From assembly GCA_933228675.1 (NCBI GenBank), contig OW121741.1, positions 73,420,629-73,484,628 on the forward strand: 64,000 bases of DNA, given 5' to 3'. Both the position numbers and the translations under genes were made by a program. This document shows, one piece after another, positions 33,342 to 45,141 of this stretch. Under the pieces are notes generated by a model that worked only from the letters and a program-made list of their open reading frames with translations, searched no databases and was not told the DNA's origin. Origin of the DNA: Stomorhina lunata. Taxonomy: Eukaryota; Arthropoda; Insecta; Diptera; Rhiniidae. Numbering within the stretch: the first letter of the stretch is position 1; each line of letters starts with the position of its first letter.

Positions 33342-36300
33342 TCTTATTTTTATAGGAAATTTCAAAAATTTCTTATTTTTATAGGAAATTTTTCAAAAAT
33401 TTCGTATTTTTAAAGAAAATTTTTAAGCAATTTCTTATTTTTAAAGAAAATTTTTGAAAATTTTCTTATTTTTATAGGAAAATTTTCAAAAATTTCTTAT
33501 TTTTAAAAAATTTCTTATTTTTATAGGAAATTTTTCACAAATTTCTTATTTTTATAGGAAAATTTTCCAAAATTTTTTATTTTTATAGGAAATTTTTCCA
33601 AAACTTCTTATTTTTACAGAAAAATTTTAAAAAATTTCTTATTTTTATAGGAAATTTAAAAAATTTCTTATTTTTATAGGAAATTATTCACAAATTTCTT
33701 ATTTTTATACGAAATTTTTCAAAAATTTCTTATTTTTAAAGAAAATTTTTGAAAAATTTCTTATTTTTATATGAAATTTTTCAAAAATTTCTTATTTTTA
33801 TAGGAAATTTTTCCAAAATTTCTTTTTTTTTATAGGAAACTTAAAAAAATTTCTTATTTTTATAGGAAATTTTTCACAAATTTCTTATTTTTATACGAAA
33901 TTTTTCAAAAATTTCTTATTTTTATAGGAAATTTTTCAAAAATTTCTTATTTTTAAAGGAAATTTTTCCAAAAATTTCTTATTTTTATAGGAAAATTTTC
34001 CAAAATTTCTTATTTTTATAGGAAATTTATTAAAATTTTTCTTTTTTTATAGGAAATTTTTCAAAATTTTCTTATTTTTGTTATTAAATTTTTCAAAATT
34101 TTCTTATTCTTGTTAAAAAAATTTTCAAAAATTTCTTATTTTTATAGGAAATTTTTCAAAAATTTCTTATTTTTAAAGAACATTTTTGAAAAATTTCTTA
34201 TTTTTAAAGAAAATTTTTGAAAAATTTCTTATTTTTATAGGAAAATTTTCAAAAATTTCTTATTTTTATAGGAAATTTTTCACAAATTTCTTATTTTTAT
34301 AGGAAAATTTTCCAAAATTTTTTATTTTTATAGGAAATTTTTCCAAAACTTCTTATTTTTACAGAAAAATTTTAAAAAATTTCTTATTTTTATAGGAAAT
34401 TTAAAAAATTTCTTATTTTTATAGGAAATTTTTCACAAATTTCTTATTTTTATACGAAATTTTTCAAAAATTTCTTATTTTTAAAGAAAATTTTTGAAAA
34501 ATTTCTTATTTTTATATGAAATTTTTCAAAAATTTCTTATTTTTATAGGAAATTTTTCCAAAATTTCTTTTTTTTTATAGGAAACTTAAAAAAATTTCTT
34601 ATTTTTATAGGAAATTTTTCACAAATTTCTTATTTTTATACGAAATTTTTCAAAAATTTCTTATTTTTAAAGAAAATGTTTGAAAAATTTCTTATTTTTA
34701 TAGGAAATTATTCAAAAATTTCTTATTTTTATAGGAAATTTTTCAAAAATTTCTTATTTTTAAAGGAAATTTTTCCAAAAATTTCTTATTTTATAGGAAA
34801 ATTTTCCAAAATTTCTTATTTTTATAGGAAATTTATTAAAATTTTTATTTTTTTTTAGGAAATTTTTCAAAATTTTCTTATTTTTGTTATTAAATTTTTC
34901 AAAATTTTCTTATTTTTGTTAGAAAAATTTTCAAAAATTTCTTATTTTTATAGGAAATTTTTCAAAAATTTCTTATTTTTAAAGAACATTTTTGAAAAAT
35001 ATCTTATTTTTATAGGAAATTTTTCACAAATTTCTTATTTTTATAGGAAAATTTTCCAAAATTTTTTATTTTTATAGGAAATTTTTCCAAAACTTCTTAT
35101 TTTTACAGAAAAATTTTAAAAAATTTCTTATTTTTATAGGAAATGTAAAAAATTTCTTATTTTTATAGGAAATTTTTCACAAATTTTTTATTTTTATACG
35201 AAATTTTTCAAAAATGTCTTATTTTTAAAGAAAATTTTTCAAAATTTTCTTATTTTTATATGAAATTTTTCAAAAATTTCTTATTTTTATAGGAAATTTT
35301 TCCAAAATTTCTTTTTTTTTATAGGAAACTTAAAAAAATTTCTTATTTTTATAGGAAATTTTTCACAAATTTCTTATTTTTATACGAAATTTTTCAAAAA
35401 TTTCTTATTTTTAAAGAAAATGTTTGAAAAATTTCTTATTTTTATAGAAAATTTTTCAAAAATTTTTTATTTTTAAAAAATTTCTTATTTTTATCGGAAA
35501 TTTTTCACAAATTTCTTATTTTTATAGGAAATTTTTCCAAAATTTCTTATTTTTATAGGAAATTTTTTAAAAATTTCTTATTTTTATAGGAAATTTTTCA
35601 AACAATTTTTATTTTTATAGAAAATTTTTCAAAAATTTATAATTTTCATAAGAATTTTTTTTTTAATTTCTTATTTTATAGGAAAATTTTCGAAAATTTC
35701 TTATTTTTATAGGAATACTTCTTATTATTATAGAAAATTTTTAAAAATTTTCCTATGTTTATAGGATATTTAAAAAAAATCTTATTTTTATAGGAAATTT
35801 ATTAATATTTTCCTTTTTTATAGAAAATTTTTTTATTTTTGTTAGGATTTTTTTTTCAAAAATTTCTTGTTTTTATAGGAAATTTTTCACAAATTTCTTA
35901 TTTTTATAGAAAATTTTTCAAAAATTTATAATTTTCATAGGATTTTTTTTTAATTTCTTATTTTTATAGGAAAATTTTCCAAAATTTCTTATTTCTATAG
36001 GAATACTTCTTATTTTTATAGAAAATTTTTAAAAATTTTCCTATTTTTTATAGGATATTTTAAAAAAAATTCTTATTTTTATAGGAAATTTATTAAAATT
36101 TTTCTTTTCTATAGAAAATTTTTCAAAATTTTTGTATTTTTGTTAGGAATTTTTTTCAAAAATTTCTTGTTTTTATAGGAAATTTTTCACAAATTTCTTA
36201 TTTTTATAGAAAATTTTTCAAAAATGTCTTGTTTTTATATTAAATTTATCAAAAATTTCTTATTTTGATAGGAAATTTTTCAAAAATTTCTTCTCTTTAT

Positions 36301-36660
36301 AGGGATTTTTTTAACAAATTTCTTCTTTTTATAGAAAATTTTTCAACAAGTTTTTATTTTTATAGGAAATTTTTTCAAAAGTTTCTTATTTATATGGAAA
36401 ATTTTTCAAATTTTTTTTATTTTTATAGGAAATTTTGCAAAACTTTCTTATTTATATAGGAAATTTTCCAAAAATTTCTTATTTTTATAGATCAAATTTT
36501 TTCTTTTTTTAGGGAATTTTTTTTTAATTTCTTATCTTTTTAGGAATTTTTTCAAAAATTATTACAGCAATTTTAAAAAAATGTTTGTATTTTTATGGAA
36601 TTTTTGCTAAAAATTTATTATTTTTATTAGAAAATTTTCAAAATTTTTTTACTATTATAG
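33342..36660. repeat. 3.3-kb AT-rich satellite with higher-order repeats
   Basis: Built from units of about 25-31 bp such as TTTCTTATTTTTATAGGAAA and TTTTTCAAAAA, the reverse complement of the array at 1-535. A higher-order period of about 745 bp is visible: the variant block TTTTACAGAAAAATTTTAAA recurs at about 33612, 34357 and 35101. A second, about 288 bp, lies at the right (ATAGGAATACTTCTTATT at about 35709 and 35997). Phe/Leu/Tyr-rich frames inside are not genes. Confidence 0.93.
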
Positions 36661-37885
36661 GAGATATATAATACATAAGTTATTTTAAATAGGAAAAAGA
36701 TTAAAGAGCAAAATTTTAGGATAATTGCGAAAATGAATAAGAAAATTATTCAGTTGAATAACTCCATATCCTGTTCAAAAATAAAATCTGATTTTTATGC
36801 TTAAAGCATTATGTTTACGATTCGAAAAATCGTGATACAGAGTAAGCCCCCTATAGTTGTTTTTTTTTTATCTTTTAGTATTAAATTATGGACTTAAATA
36901 TGTTTAAGTTAAGTTATTTTTTTTATTCTTCGTTTTCTGCGCTCAACGCGTCCAAATGAATAAAATTTTAATACATGTTTATTTGAAACAAAAAATTCTG
37001 AATTTGAAACCCATCTTAGATCTGGCGTGAATGACGGTAAAAGTTTTAAGTCAATAGTAAAATTTGTAATTGCATAACGAATTCCCTAAAATCAAAATAA
37101 GTTTAGTTTTGATTTAAATTATTTTTTTTTTGTGAAAAAAACTCACTTTCTTAAATGGACATTCATAGGGAATATTACTAATGCGATGAATTTCCTCATT
37201 TATTAAACGAATAACAGGATTCTTAAATGATGAACCCAATCCTTCGCAAATGTCAATATCTTTCGATATGTAAGTGGTATTACGATTTTTCACCTCCAAC
37301 ACAAATTTAAATTGATTCACCAGATTCGATGCATCCTTCTTTAAAATAAACCAAGCATTCATCATCTTTAGACCCTTCTCATCTGTGCCCAACCAACATC
37401 CCGAATCTTCGAAATACGATTGATCGTATTTGTCACAATTCAAACCATCAATAGAGTTTTTATTAACATTTAATGGCTTTTAAAACTATCTTAAAAATAT
37501 CGATTATTTTGTATGGTTAAAAATTTGTAAAAACCCATAGCACGAGGGTTGCCTTTTAAGTTGTTTTTTGCCATATAAACTATCGACTACGATTATCATC
37601 GAAAATGGTTGATTATCATCGAAAATGGCATTATGGCTTTTCAATGTATTCTACACTAAGATTAATAAAGTTTGACATGCCTTAATGATCCCACTTTAGC
37701 GGTTGATTTTTCATATATTTACCATTCAGAATTAACTTATCTATGTTCCACCAACACGATTAGGACAGGCCCATTTTTTATGAATATTTAAATTGCTTCG
37801 AGAGAATGACTTTTGTTTGGTCTTACTCCTCTTGTATAATCCGCACTACTGTCGATTGTTATTTACTGTCGGCATCATACTTGTA

Positions 37886-39189
37886 TCGGGTGTTTTTTAT
37901 TGAGGTATAGAACTTTAAGTTGGCATCACTTTTTTAACTGGCGGCCATTTTGTCAGCTGTCAAGTGATTAATATTTAGTTTGGTTTGCCATTTCATCATG
38001 AACAGGTTGACAAAATAAAAACGCTTGCAAATCGTGCAAATTTAATTCGAAAATAATGGTTCAGTTCGCGAAGTTTACCGCAAGCTCCGTCCATTTTATG
38101 GTCGACATAATCGTCCATCAGAGCAATTAATTCGGTTAACCATGGATCGTTTTCGCACTACGTTTACTCTATGTGATAATACGCATCTGCAGCGACGTCG
38201 AACAGTGCGCACCGAAGAAACAATTGCCGCTGTAGAGCAAAGTGTTGAAGAGGACCCTATTGTATCGATTCGCCACCGTGCACAGCAATTGGAGCTTTGT
38301 CCATCAACTTTATGGAAGATTTTGCGCAAAGATCTTGGCTTGCGACCTTACAAGATCCAGCTTGTGCAAGAATTAAAGCCGCGAGACCATGCAATGCGTC
38401 GTGATTTTGGTGTATGGGCCGAAAATGAGATTGATCTCGATGCTGATTTTCATCGCAAAATTTTGTTCAGTGATGAGGCTCATTTTTGGTTGAATGGCTA
38501 CGTCAACAAGCAAAATTGCCGCATTTGGAGTGAAGAGAATCCACATGAGACCCTTGAGACGCCATTACATCCACAAAAACTGACTGTTTGGTATGCTCTA
38601 TGGGCTGGTGGAGTCATTGGGCCATACTTCTTCCGAAATAATGCTGGAGAGTCAGTTACCATAAATGCAGACCGGTATAGAGCCATGATAACCGACTATT
38701 TTGATCCCCAATTGGATGGCATGAATGTGAATGAGTTGTGGTTCCAACAAGACGGCGCTACATGCCACACAGCGCGCGTCACAATTGATTTATTGAAGGA
38801 AACATTCGATGAGCGCATAATTTCGCGGAATGGACCTGTCAATTGGCCACCAAGATCTTGCGATTTGACACCACTGGATTATTTTCTTTGGGGATATGTG
38901 AAGTCGCTTGTCTACGCCAACAAACCAGAAACGTTAGGGGACTTGGAAGCCAACATTCGTGGCGTTATTGCCAACATATGGCCCCATATGCTCGAAAAAG
39001 TAGTTGAAAATTGGACCTGTAGAATTGGCTTTATTCGAGCCAGCCGCGGCGGCCACATGCCCGAAATCATATTTAAACATTAATGGCATAAAATTATCCT
39101 TCCAATAAAGCCAAATTGATGGACATTAAAACGATTTTCTTGTGTTTTATTTCAATTCGAAGTTCTATACCTCTAAAAAAAACACCCAT
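37886..39189 (+). mobile_element. mariner element, DD41D, copy 2
   Basis: A 1304-bp element flanked by TA (37884-37885 and 39190-39191). The left end reads TCGGGTGTTTTTT rather than ATGGGTG; the right end has the usual ...CACCCAT. The unoccupied site is preserved in the duplicated segment at 42477-42478. Its transposase gene has two nonsense codons near the start. Confidence 0.93.
38001..39083 (+). pseudogene. mariner transposase copy 2, N-terminal nonsense
   Basis: Closely similar to the 367-aa transposase at 15369-16472. The ancestral start ATGAACAGGTTGAC at about 37998 is followed by two stop codons: AAATAAAAA where copy 1 has LTKEQR, and ATTTAATTC where copy 1 has QIYFEN. From Met at 38142 the frame is open for 313 codons. 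The catalytic motifs SDEAHFW, QQDGATCHT and DLTPLDYFLW are all kept with 41 residues between the last two acids. The remaining product would lack the first part of the DNA-binding domain and is probably inactive. Confidence 0.9.
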
Positions 39190-39687
39190 TACCTCCACAT
39201 TCCTCATCTTTAGAGATGGCAGACATCAGTATGTTTTTATTTAAAGCAATCGTATTATTTTGAACCGCCCGGTATATCAGGTTAGTCATCCGCCTAGCGA
39301 ACCAGATTCACCTGAAAGAAATAAATTTTCAAAAACCTTCGGTTCATCTCATCTCAGCTAGCCACTGTTTCGGAGCCGAAGTTAAAACGCAGCTCATTGT
39401 CTGAGAGAAGTACCCTTTTTCCAATTGGAATGTTGTCGGGAAATTATATATATATATAGATCGTATTTTTTTAGAACTTCTTGCTAACAAATGACACGAC
39501 CGAAATCGCACGATTTTTGTTCATGGTAGCACTCGAATTGCCCAATCTCGCGTAATAAAAGGCAACCCTTAAAATAAAACAAATAACATAGAATTTCTCT
39601 TGATTAATATTTAATTTCTCATACTATCCCCGCAAATACTATTTGAATAGTTTGCAGACAAATCAAACACTTTATCACTTTAAACAT

Positions 39688-40518
39688 TTCGAATTGTTTT
39701 GGAAATTTAAAAATAATATTAGATGAATTAGTAAATATTTATTTATGTTCTACATCATAATTGCGTTGTTAATGAGTTATACAATTTATAATCATAGTAA
39801 TCTAGCACATGATATTAGATGCGTTTTTACTTCACTAATGGCTTTATTTAAAACCTTGAGAATTCGTATTTGAGGGGTAATATTTGAAATACGAGAGCGG
39901 ATATGTGTACGTTACTTTTTTAATTTTCAGGTTCTTAATTGCAACATTTAAATTGCTCCTGTTAAGTGTCAACTTTTAGATGATCATGTCTGAATTTCTT
40001 AGACGTTGATAACAGGCTACCCCGCTATTTGAGAAGAAAATTAATGCTCATTAAGCATGATTTTTGCGAAAAGAAACCATCACCACTAGTAGGCAGACCA
40101 TACCACCAGTAGCCGATGAATTTCATGTAATTTTCGTAAATATCACGATCATTAATAAAACTCGTGAAAATGAGTATTAATATTATTCAGTTGGAATTTG
40201 GATGCTAATAGAGTTGGTTGGTGCGGTTTTGTTAAAAAAAAGACAAACACAAAATAGGCAAGAAACAAATAAAAATCCAATTTATAGCAACAAAATACAT
40301 GGTTCGAGAGAACAAAGATATATAATCACGAACATTGTTGCCACGACACAATTATTTTTGTAAACATTAGGAATATTTTTGTAGTTTTGGGAATATTTTT
40401 CAAAACAAAAATAAAACCTATTATAAAACAATTTTAAATTTTTATATTTTTTAGATGCTTTCGGTTTTTTTATAGAAAAATTTTTTATAGAAAAATTTTT
40501 AATAAAAACATTTTTTAT
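39688..40518. other. Upstream region of DUF1091 paralog 5
   Basis: Duplicated at 42976-43835. No other gene seen. A difference between the copies is a 30-bp insertion (CTAAATTCTAATGACTGTCA region at about 43039) found only in copy B. Confidence 0.5.
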
Positions 40519-40664
40519 GAAAAAGTTTTACTGTAGTGTATTGCACTAAGATCCCAATTTATTACAATTATTAATTGCTGTAATAAATAGTTTTTTGATA
40601 AACCAAAAAATGTTGGTGGGGAAACCTTGGGATCTTAGTGCAATACACTGCAGTAAAACTTTTT
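40519..40664. mobile_element. 146-bp MITE with 38-bp TIRs
   Basis: The left arm contains AAAAGTTTTACTGTAGTGTA and TTGCACTAAGATCCCAA; the right arm is its near-perfect complement, ending CAGTAAAACTTTTT. Copies lie at 43836-43980 (by segmental duplication) and at 49213-49322 (independent, missing the right arm). Confidence 0.85.
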
Positions 40665-40719
40665 AATTAAATGTTTGATGTCACAAAATTTTTGATAAAC
40701 CTTTTCAAAAATATTTTTC

Positions 40720-41200
40720 TTTGGAAAATTTTTGGATAAAAATATTTTTATATTCAAAAATTTTGAAATCTTCCATGGAAAAATTTTTAATAAAAAAATT
40801 TTCTATAGAAAAGTTTTTGATAAAAAAATTTTCTGTAGAAAAATGCTTGATAAAAAAGTTTTCTATAGAAAAATGTTTGATAAAAAAGTTTTCTATAGAA
40901 AAACTTTTGATAAAAAATTTTCTATAGAAAAATGTTTGATAAAAAAAGTTTTCTATAAAAAAATTTTGATAAAGTTTTCTATAGAAGATTTTTGATAAAA
41001 AAAATTTTCTATGGAATAATTTTTGATAAAAAAATTTTCTATAGAAACATTTTTGATAAAAAATTTTCTATAGAAACATTTTTGATAAAAAATTTTCTAT
41101 AGAAACATTTTTGATAAAATAGTATTCTATAGAAAAATTTTTGATAAACAAATTTTCAAAAAACTTTCTATACAAAATTTTTGATAAAAATATTAAAAAA
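40720..41200. repeat. 30-bp tandem array, copy A
   Basis: Units of the form TTTTCTATAGAAAAAT plus TTTTGATAAAAAA. Because 30 is divisible by three, the array gives a false periodic frame (FSIEKFLIKK). Copy A has one more 30-bp unit than copy B near 40850-40890. Confidence 0.92.
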
Positions 41201-41323
41201 AAATGGAGTAGAAACTTTTTCTGTTTAAAACGTTAGAACTACACATTGAAAAAAATATCGAGGGTTTATATTCAAATAGTGCTATCTACAAATTCATAAT
41301 TTTACATTAGAACGAAAAAGCTG

Positions 41324-42274
41324 TTAGATAGTGTTATGTTGGCAATAACGCCACGAATGTTGGCTTCCAAGTCCCCTAACGTTTCTGGTTTGTTGGCGTA
41401 GACGAGCGACTTCACATATCCCCAGTGGAGTCAATTTGCACGATCTTGGTGGCCAATTGACAGGTCCATTCCGCGAAATTATGCGCTCATCGAATGTTTC
41501 CTTCAATAAATCAATTGTGACGTGCGCTGTGTGGCATGTAGCGCCGTCTTATTGGAACCACAACTCATCCACATTCATGACATCCAGTTGGGGAACAAAA
41601 TAGTCGGTTATCATGGCTCTATACCGGTCTCCATTTATGGTAACTGACTCTCCAGCATTATTTCGGAAGAAGTATGGCCCAATGACTTCACCAGCCCATA
41701 GAGCACACCAAACAGTCAGTTTTTGTGGTTGTTATGGCGTCTCAAGGGTCTCATGTGGATTCTCTTCACTCCAAATGCGGCAATTTTGCTTGTTGACGTA
41801 GCCATTCGACCAAAAATGAGCCTCATCACTGAACAAAATTTTGCGATGAAAATCAGCATCGAGATCAATCTCATTTTCGGCCCATACACCAAAATCACGA
41901 CGCATTGCATGGTCTCGCGGCTTTAATTCTTGCACAAGCTGGATCTTGTAAGGTCGCAAACCAAGATCTTTGAGCAAAATCTTCCATAAAGTTGATGGAC
42001 AAAGCTCCAATTGCTGTGCACGGTGGCGAATCGATTCATTCGGGTCCTCTTCAACACTTTGCTCTACAGCGGCAATTGTTTCTTCGGTGCGCACTGTTCG
42101 ACGTCGCTGCGGATGCGTATTATCACATAGAGTAAACGTAGTGCGAAAACGATCCATGGTTAACCGAATTAATTGCTCTGATGGACGATTATGTCGACCA
42201 TAAAATGGACGGAGCTTGCGGTAAACTTCGCGAACTGAACCATTATTTTCGAAATACATTTGATGTGATGCCAA
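41324..42274 (-). pseudogene. mariner transposase copy 3, deleted and frameshifted
   Basis: The longest frame, 41732-42274 (180 codons), covers the DNA-binding half and the first catalytic motif SDEAHFW. A frame change near 41732 (TPLRRHNNHKN instead of TPLHPQKL) and a further break lead to 41324-41506, which has DERIISRNGPVNWPPRSC but loses the last catalytic Asp to a deletion. The first about 20 residues are also missing. Inactive. Confidence 0.88.
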
Positions 42275-42308
42275 CTTAAAGTTCTATACCTCAATAAAAA
42301 ACACCCGA
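41335..42308 (-). mobile_element. mariner element, DD41D, copy 3, truncated
   Basis: The right end is intact (...CACCCGA next to TA at 42309). The left end is cut near TATGTTGGCAATAACG at 41335, losing the transposase C-terminus and TIR. Internal deletions lie near 41423 (between the TPL motif and the next block) and near 42262 (transposase start). It abuts exactly the left edge of segmental duplication copy B. Confidence 0.88.
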
Positions 42309-42912
42309 TATTTACCATTCAGAATTAACTTATCTATGTTCCACCAACACGATTAGGACAGGCCCATTTTTTATGAATATTTAAATTGCTTCGAGAGAAT
42401 GACTTTTGTTTGGTCTTACTCCTCTTGTATAATCCGCACTACTGTCGATTGTTATTTACTGTCGGGATCATACTTGTACCTCCACATTCCTCATCTTTAG
42501 AGATAGCAGACATCAGTATGTTTTTATTTAAAGCAATCGTATTATTTTGAACCGCCCGGTATATCAGGTTAGTCGTCCGCCTAGCGAAGCAGACTCACCT
42601 GAAAGAAATAAATTTTCAAAAAACATAGGTTCATCTCATCTCAGCTAGCCACTGTTTCGGAGCCGAAGTTAAAACGCAGCTCATTGTCTGAGAGAAGTAC
42701 CCCTTGTTCCAATTGGAATGTTGTCGGGAAATTATATATATATATAGATCGTATTTTTTTAGAACTTCTTGCTAACAAATGACACGACCGAAATCGCACG
42801 ATTTTTGTTCATGGTAGCACTCGAATTGCCCAATCTCGCGTAATAAAAGGCAACCCTTAAAATAAAGCAAATTACATAGAATTTCTCTTGATTAATATTT
42901 AATTTCTCATAC

Positions 42913-42975
42913 TATCCCCGCAAATACTATTTGAATAGTTTGCAGACAAATTAAACACTTTATCACTTTAAACAT
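42913..42975 (-). pseudogene. Orphan DUF1091-like exon 1
   Basis: A 63-bp open exon with MFKVIKCLICLQTIQIVFAG and donor GTATGA, near identical to exon 1 of paralog 5 at 39625-39687. No exon 2 or 3 follows on the minus strand before paralog 5. It is a by-product of the segmental duplication, unless it is used as an alternative first exon of paralog 5. Confidence 0.75.
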
Positions 42976-43835
42976 TTCGAACTGTTTTGGAAATTTAAAA
43001 ATAATATTAGATGAATTAGTAAATATTTATGTATGTTCTACTAAATTCTAATGACTGTCACCTAAATAATCATAATTGCGTTGTTAATGAGTTATACAAT
43101 TTATAATCATAGTAATCTAGCACATGATATTAGATGAATTTTTACTTCACTAATGGCTTTATTTAAAACCTTGAGAATTCGTATTTGAGGGGTAAAATTT
43201 TAAATACGAGAGCGGATATGTATACGTTACTTTTTTAATTTTCAGGTTCTTAATTGCAAAATTTAAATTGCTCCTGTTAAGTGTCAACTTTTACATGATC
43301 ATGTCTGAATTTCTTAGACGTTGATAACAGGCTACCCCGCTATTTGAGAAGAAAATTAATGCTCATTAAGCACGATTTTTGCGAAAAGAAACCATCACCA
43401 CTAGTAGGCAGACCATACCACCAGTAGCCGATGAATTTCATGTAATTTTCGTAAATATCACGATCATTAATAAAACTCGTGAAAATGAGTATTAATATTA
43501 TTCAGTTGGAATTTGGATGCTAATAGAGTTGGTTGGTGCCGTTTTGTTAAAAAAAAGACAAACACAAAATAGGCAAGAAACAAATCAAAATCCAATTTAT
43601 AGCAACAAAATACATGGTTCGAGAGAACAAAGATATATAATCACGAACATTGTTGCCACGACACAATTATTTTTGTAAACATTAGGAATATTTTTGTAAG
43701 TTTTGGGAATATTTTTCAAAACAAAAATAAAACCTATTATTAAACAATTTTAAATTTTTATATTTTTTAGATGCTTTCGGTTTTTTTATAGAAAAATTTT
43801 TTATAAAAAAATTTTTAATAAAAACATTTTTCATT

Positions 43836-43980
43836 AAAAAGTTTTACTGTAGTGTATTGCACTAAGATCCCAATTTATTACAATTATTAATTGCTGTAAT
43901 AAATAGTTTTTTGATAAACCAAAAAATGTTGGTGGGAAAACCTTGGGATCTTAGTGCAATACACTGCAGTAAAACTTTTT
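43836..43980. mobile_element. 146-bp-type MITE, copy in duplication B
   Basis: Same arms as 40519-40664, with few substitutions. Confidence 0.85.
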
Positions 43981-44039
43981 AATTAAATGTTTGATGTCAC
44001 AAAATTGTTGATAAACCTTTTTAAAAATATTTTTCTTTG

Positions 44040-44480
44040 GAAAATTTTTGGATAAAAATATTTTTATATTCAAAAATTTTGAAATCTTCCATGGAAAAAT
44101 TTTTAATAAAAAAATTTTCTATAGAAAAGTTTTTGATAAAAAAATTTTCTGTAGAAAAATGCTTGATAAAAAAGTTTTCTATAGAAAAACTTTTGATAAA
44201 AAATTTTCTATAGAAAAATGTTTGATAAAAAAAGTTTTCCATAAAAAAATTTTGATAAAGTTTTCTATAGAAGATTTTTGATAAAAAAAAATTTCTATAG
44301 AAAATTTTTGATAAAAAAATTTTCTATAGAAAAATGTTTGATAAAAAATTTTCTATAGAAACATTTTTGATAAAAAATTTTCTATAGAAACATTTTTGAT
44401 AAAATAGTATTCTATAGAAAAATTTTTGATAAACAAATTTTCAAAAAACTTTCTATACAAAATTTTTGATAAGAATATTT
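44040..44480. repeat. 30-bp tandem array, copy B
   Basis: Same unit as 40720-41200, with fewer copies. No gene. Confidence 0.92.
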
Positions 44481-44674
44481 AAAAAAAAAATGAAGTAGAA
44501 AACTTTTTCTGTTTAAAACGTTAGAACTACACATTGGAAAAAAATATATACCTAGTTAAGTTAAAAGTAAAAAAGAAATGGCAACTCTAAGGACTATTTT
44601 TGTGTTCTGTTCTCTTTGCGCCGACCCGTGTCCATCACTCAAGGCAAATTTAGGAAATACTAATGAAAATCTGT

Positions 44675-45090
44675 ACAGTAGAGTGGCTCGAAAAAAAAGT
44701 TGACTGATTCAACTTTTTTTTCCTAGGATTAAAGGAAATGTAAAAATAACTCTAGAAAAATGTTTTCTATTTTTTACCACGCCTATAAATACCGCCCTTT
44801 TTGTATTTTGTTAACTGTGACGCCATCATAAGTCCGATCATAAAACTTTATACATCGGTGTTCACGGCTCTGTAAGGGCTGCATTTCTCTCTTTGATAGT
44901 TCTTTACCACGTCAATTTGTAGTCATAATTTTTTAAAATTCAATTCGTACCCACCCTAATCGAATCGAGTACAAATCTAGTTTTTAAAAGTTATTACTAT
45001 AAATTGACGTGGTAGTAAAAAACTATCACCCTTACAGAGCCGCGAACACTGATATATAAAATGTTTTGATCGGACTTGAAATGGGTGAGT
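44675..45090. mobile_element. Foldback element 2
   Basis: Inverted arms at about 44826-44930 and 44998-45080: TAAGTCCGATCATAAAACTT opposite AAAATGTTTTGATCGGACTT, and TACCACGTCAATTT opposite AAATTGACGTGGTA. The left side starts CAGTAGAGTGGCTCGAAAAA, resembling the edge of the 6436-6977 foldback (CAGTAGGGCGTCTCGAAAAA). No ORF. Confidence 0.7.
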
Positions 45091-45141
45091 AAATTCTAAA
45101 TTTGTAATATTTGTTGAAGAAAATTTTCGAAAAATTAAAAA

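Larger units (their letters stand above)
37545..39569. mobile_element. mariner-like MITE, TIR AGGGTTGCCTTTTA
   Basis: AGGGTTGCCTTTTA at 37545 faces its exact complement TAAAAGGCAACCCT at 39556-39569. Without the nested mariner (37886-39189) the element is about 721 bp. It includes a SINE-related piece (about 39280-39420). The right half recurs at 42309-42855, and a solo end lies near 11656. Confidence 0.65.
36909..39687 (-). pseudogene. DUF1091-like paralog 5, intron invaded
   Basis: Exon 1 at 39625-39687 is open (MFKVIKCLICLQTIQIVFAG, then donor GTATGA). Exon 2 at about 37147-37452 carries LNCDKYDQSY, SGCWLGTDEKG, IDICEGL and PYECPFKK, with donor GTGAGT. Exon 3 at 36909-37085 has FTIDLKLLPSFTPDLRWV, FGRVERRKRR and stop TAA. 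All three reading frames are open, with 58 residues in exon 3 as in paralog 1. However, the 5' side of exon 2 lacks the usual CAG and the N.YFEG start, and intron 1 contains a mariner-like MITE with a DD41D mariner inside it. I treat it as probably non-functional, though exons 2-3 remain well conserved. An extra exon 1 lies at 42913-42975. Confidence 0.65.
37716..41262. repeat. Segmental duplication, copy A
   Basis: From TATTTACCATTCAGAATTAA to GTTAGAACTACACATTG this segment is repeated at 42309-44548 at high identity. It includes the right half of the MITE, DUF1091 exon 1, a MITE with 38-bp arms and the 30-bp tandem array. Copy A additionally holds the 1304-bp mariner. Confidence 0.92.
42309..44548. 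repeat. Segmental duplication, copy B
   Basis: Second copy of 37716-41262, without the mariner. The empty site is CTTGTACCTCC with TA at 42477-42478. It retains the MITE right end (42842-42855), DUF1091 exon 1, the 146-bp MITE and the 30-bp array. Confidence 0.92.

Noticed and set aside
34676..36459. Phe/Tyr/Lys-rich ORFs in the satellite
   Set aside because: AT-rich tandem units without stop by chance; no codon or domain signal.
40720..40995. Frames encoding repeated SIEKFLIKKF or FYRKVFDKK peptides
   Set aside because: They are the translation of a 30-bp tandem DNA repeat (multiple of three); both copies A and B show it in several frames.
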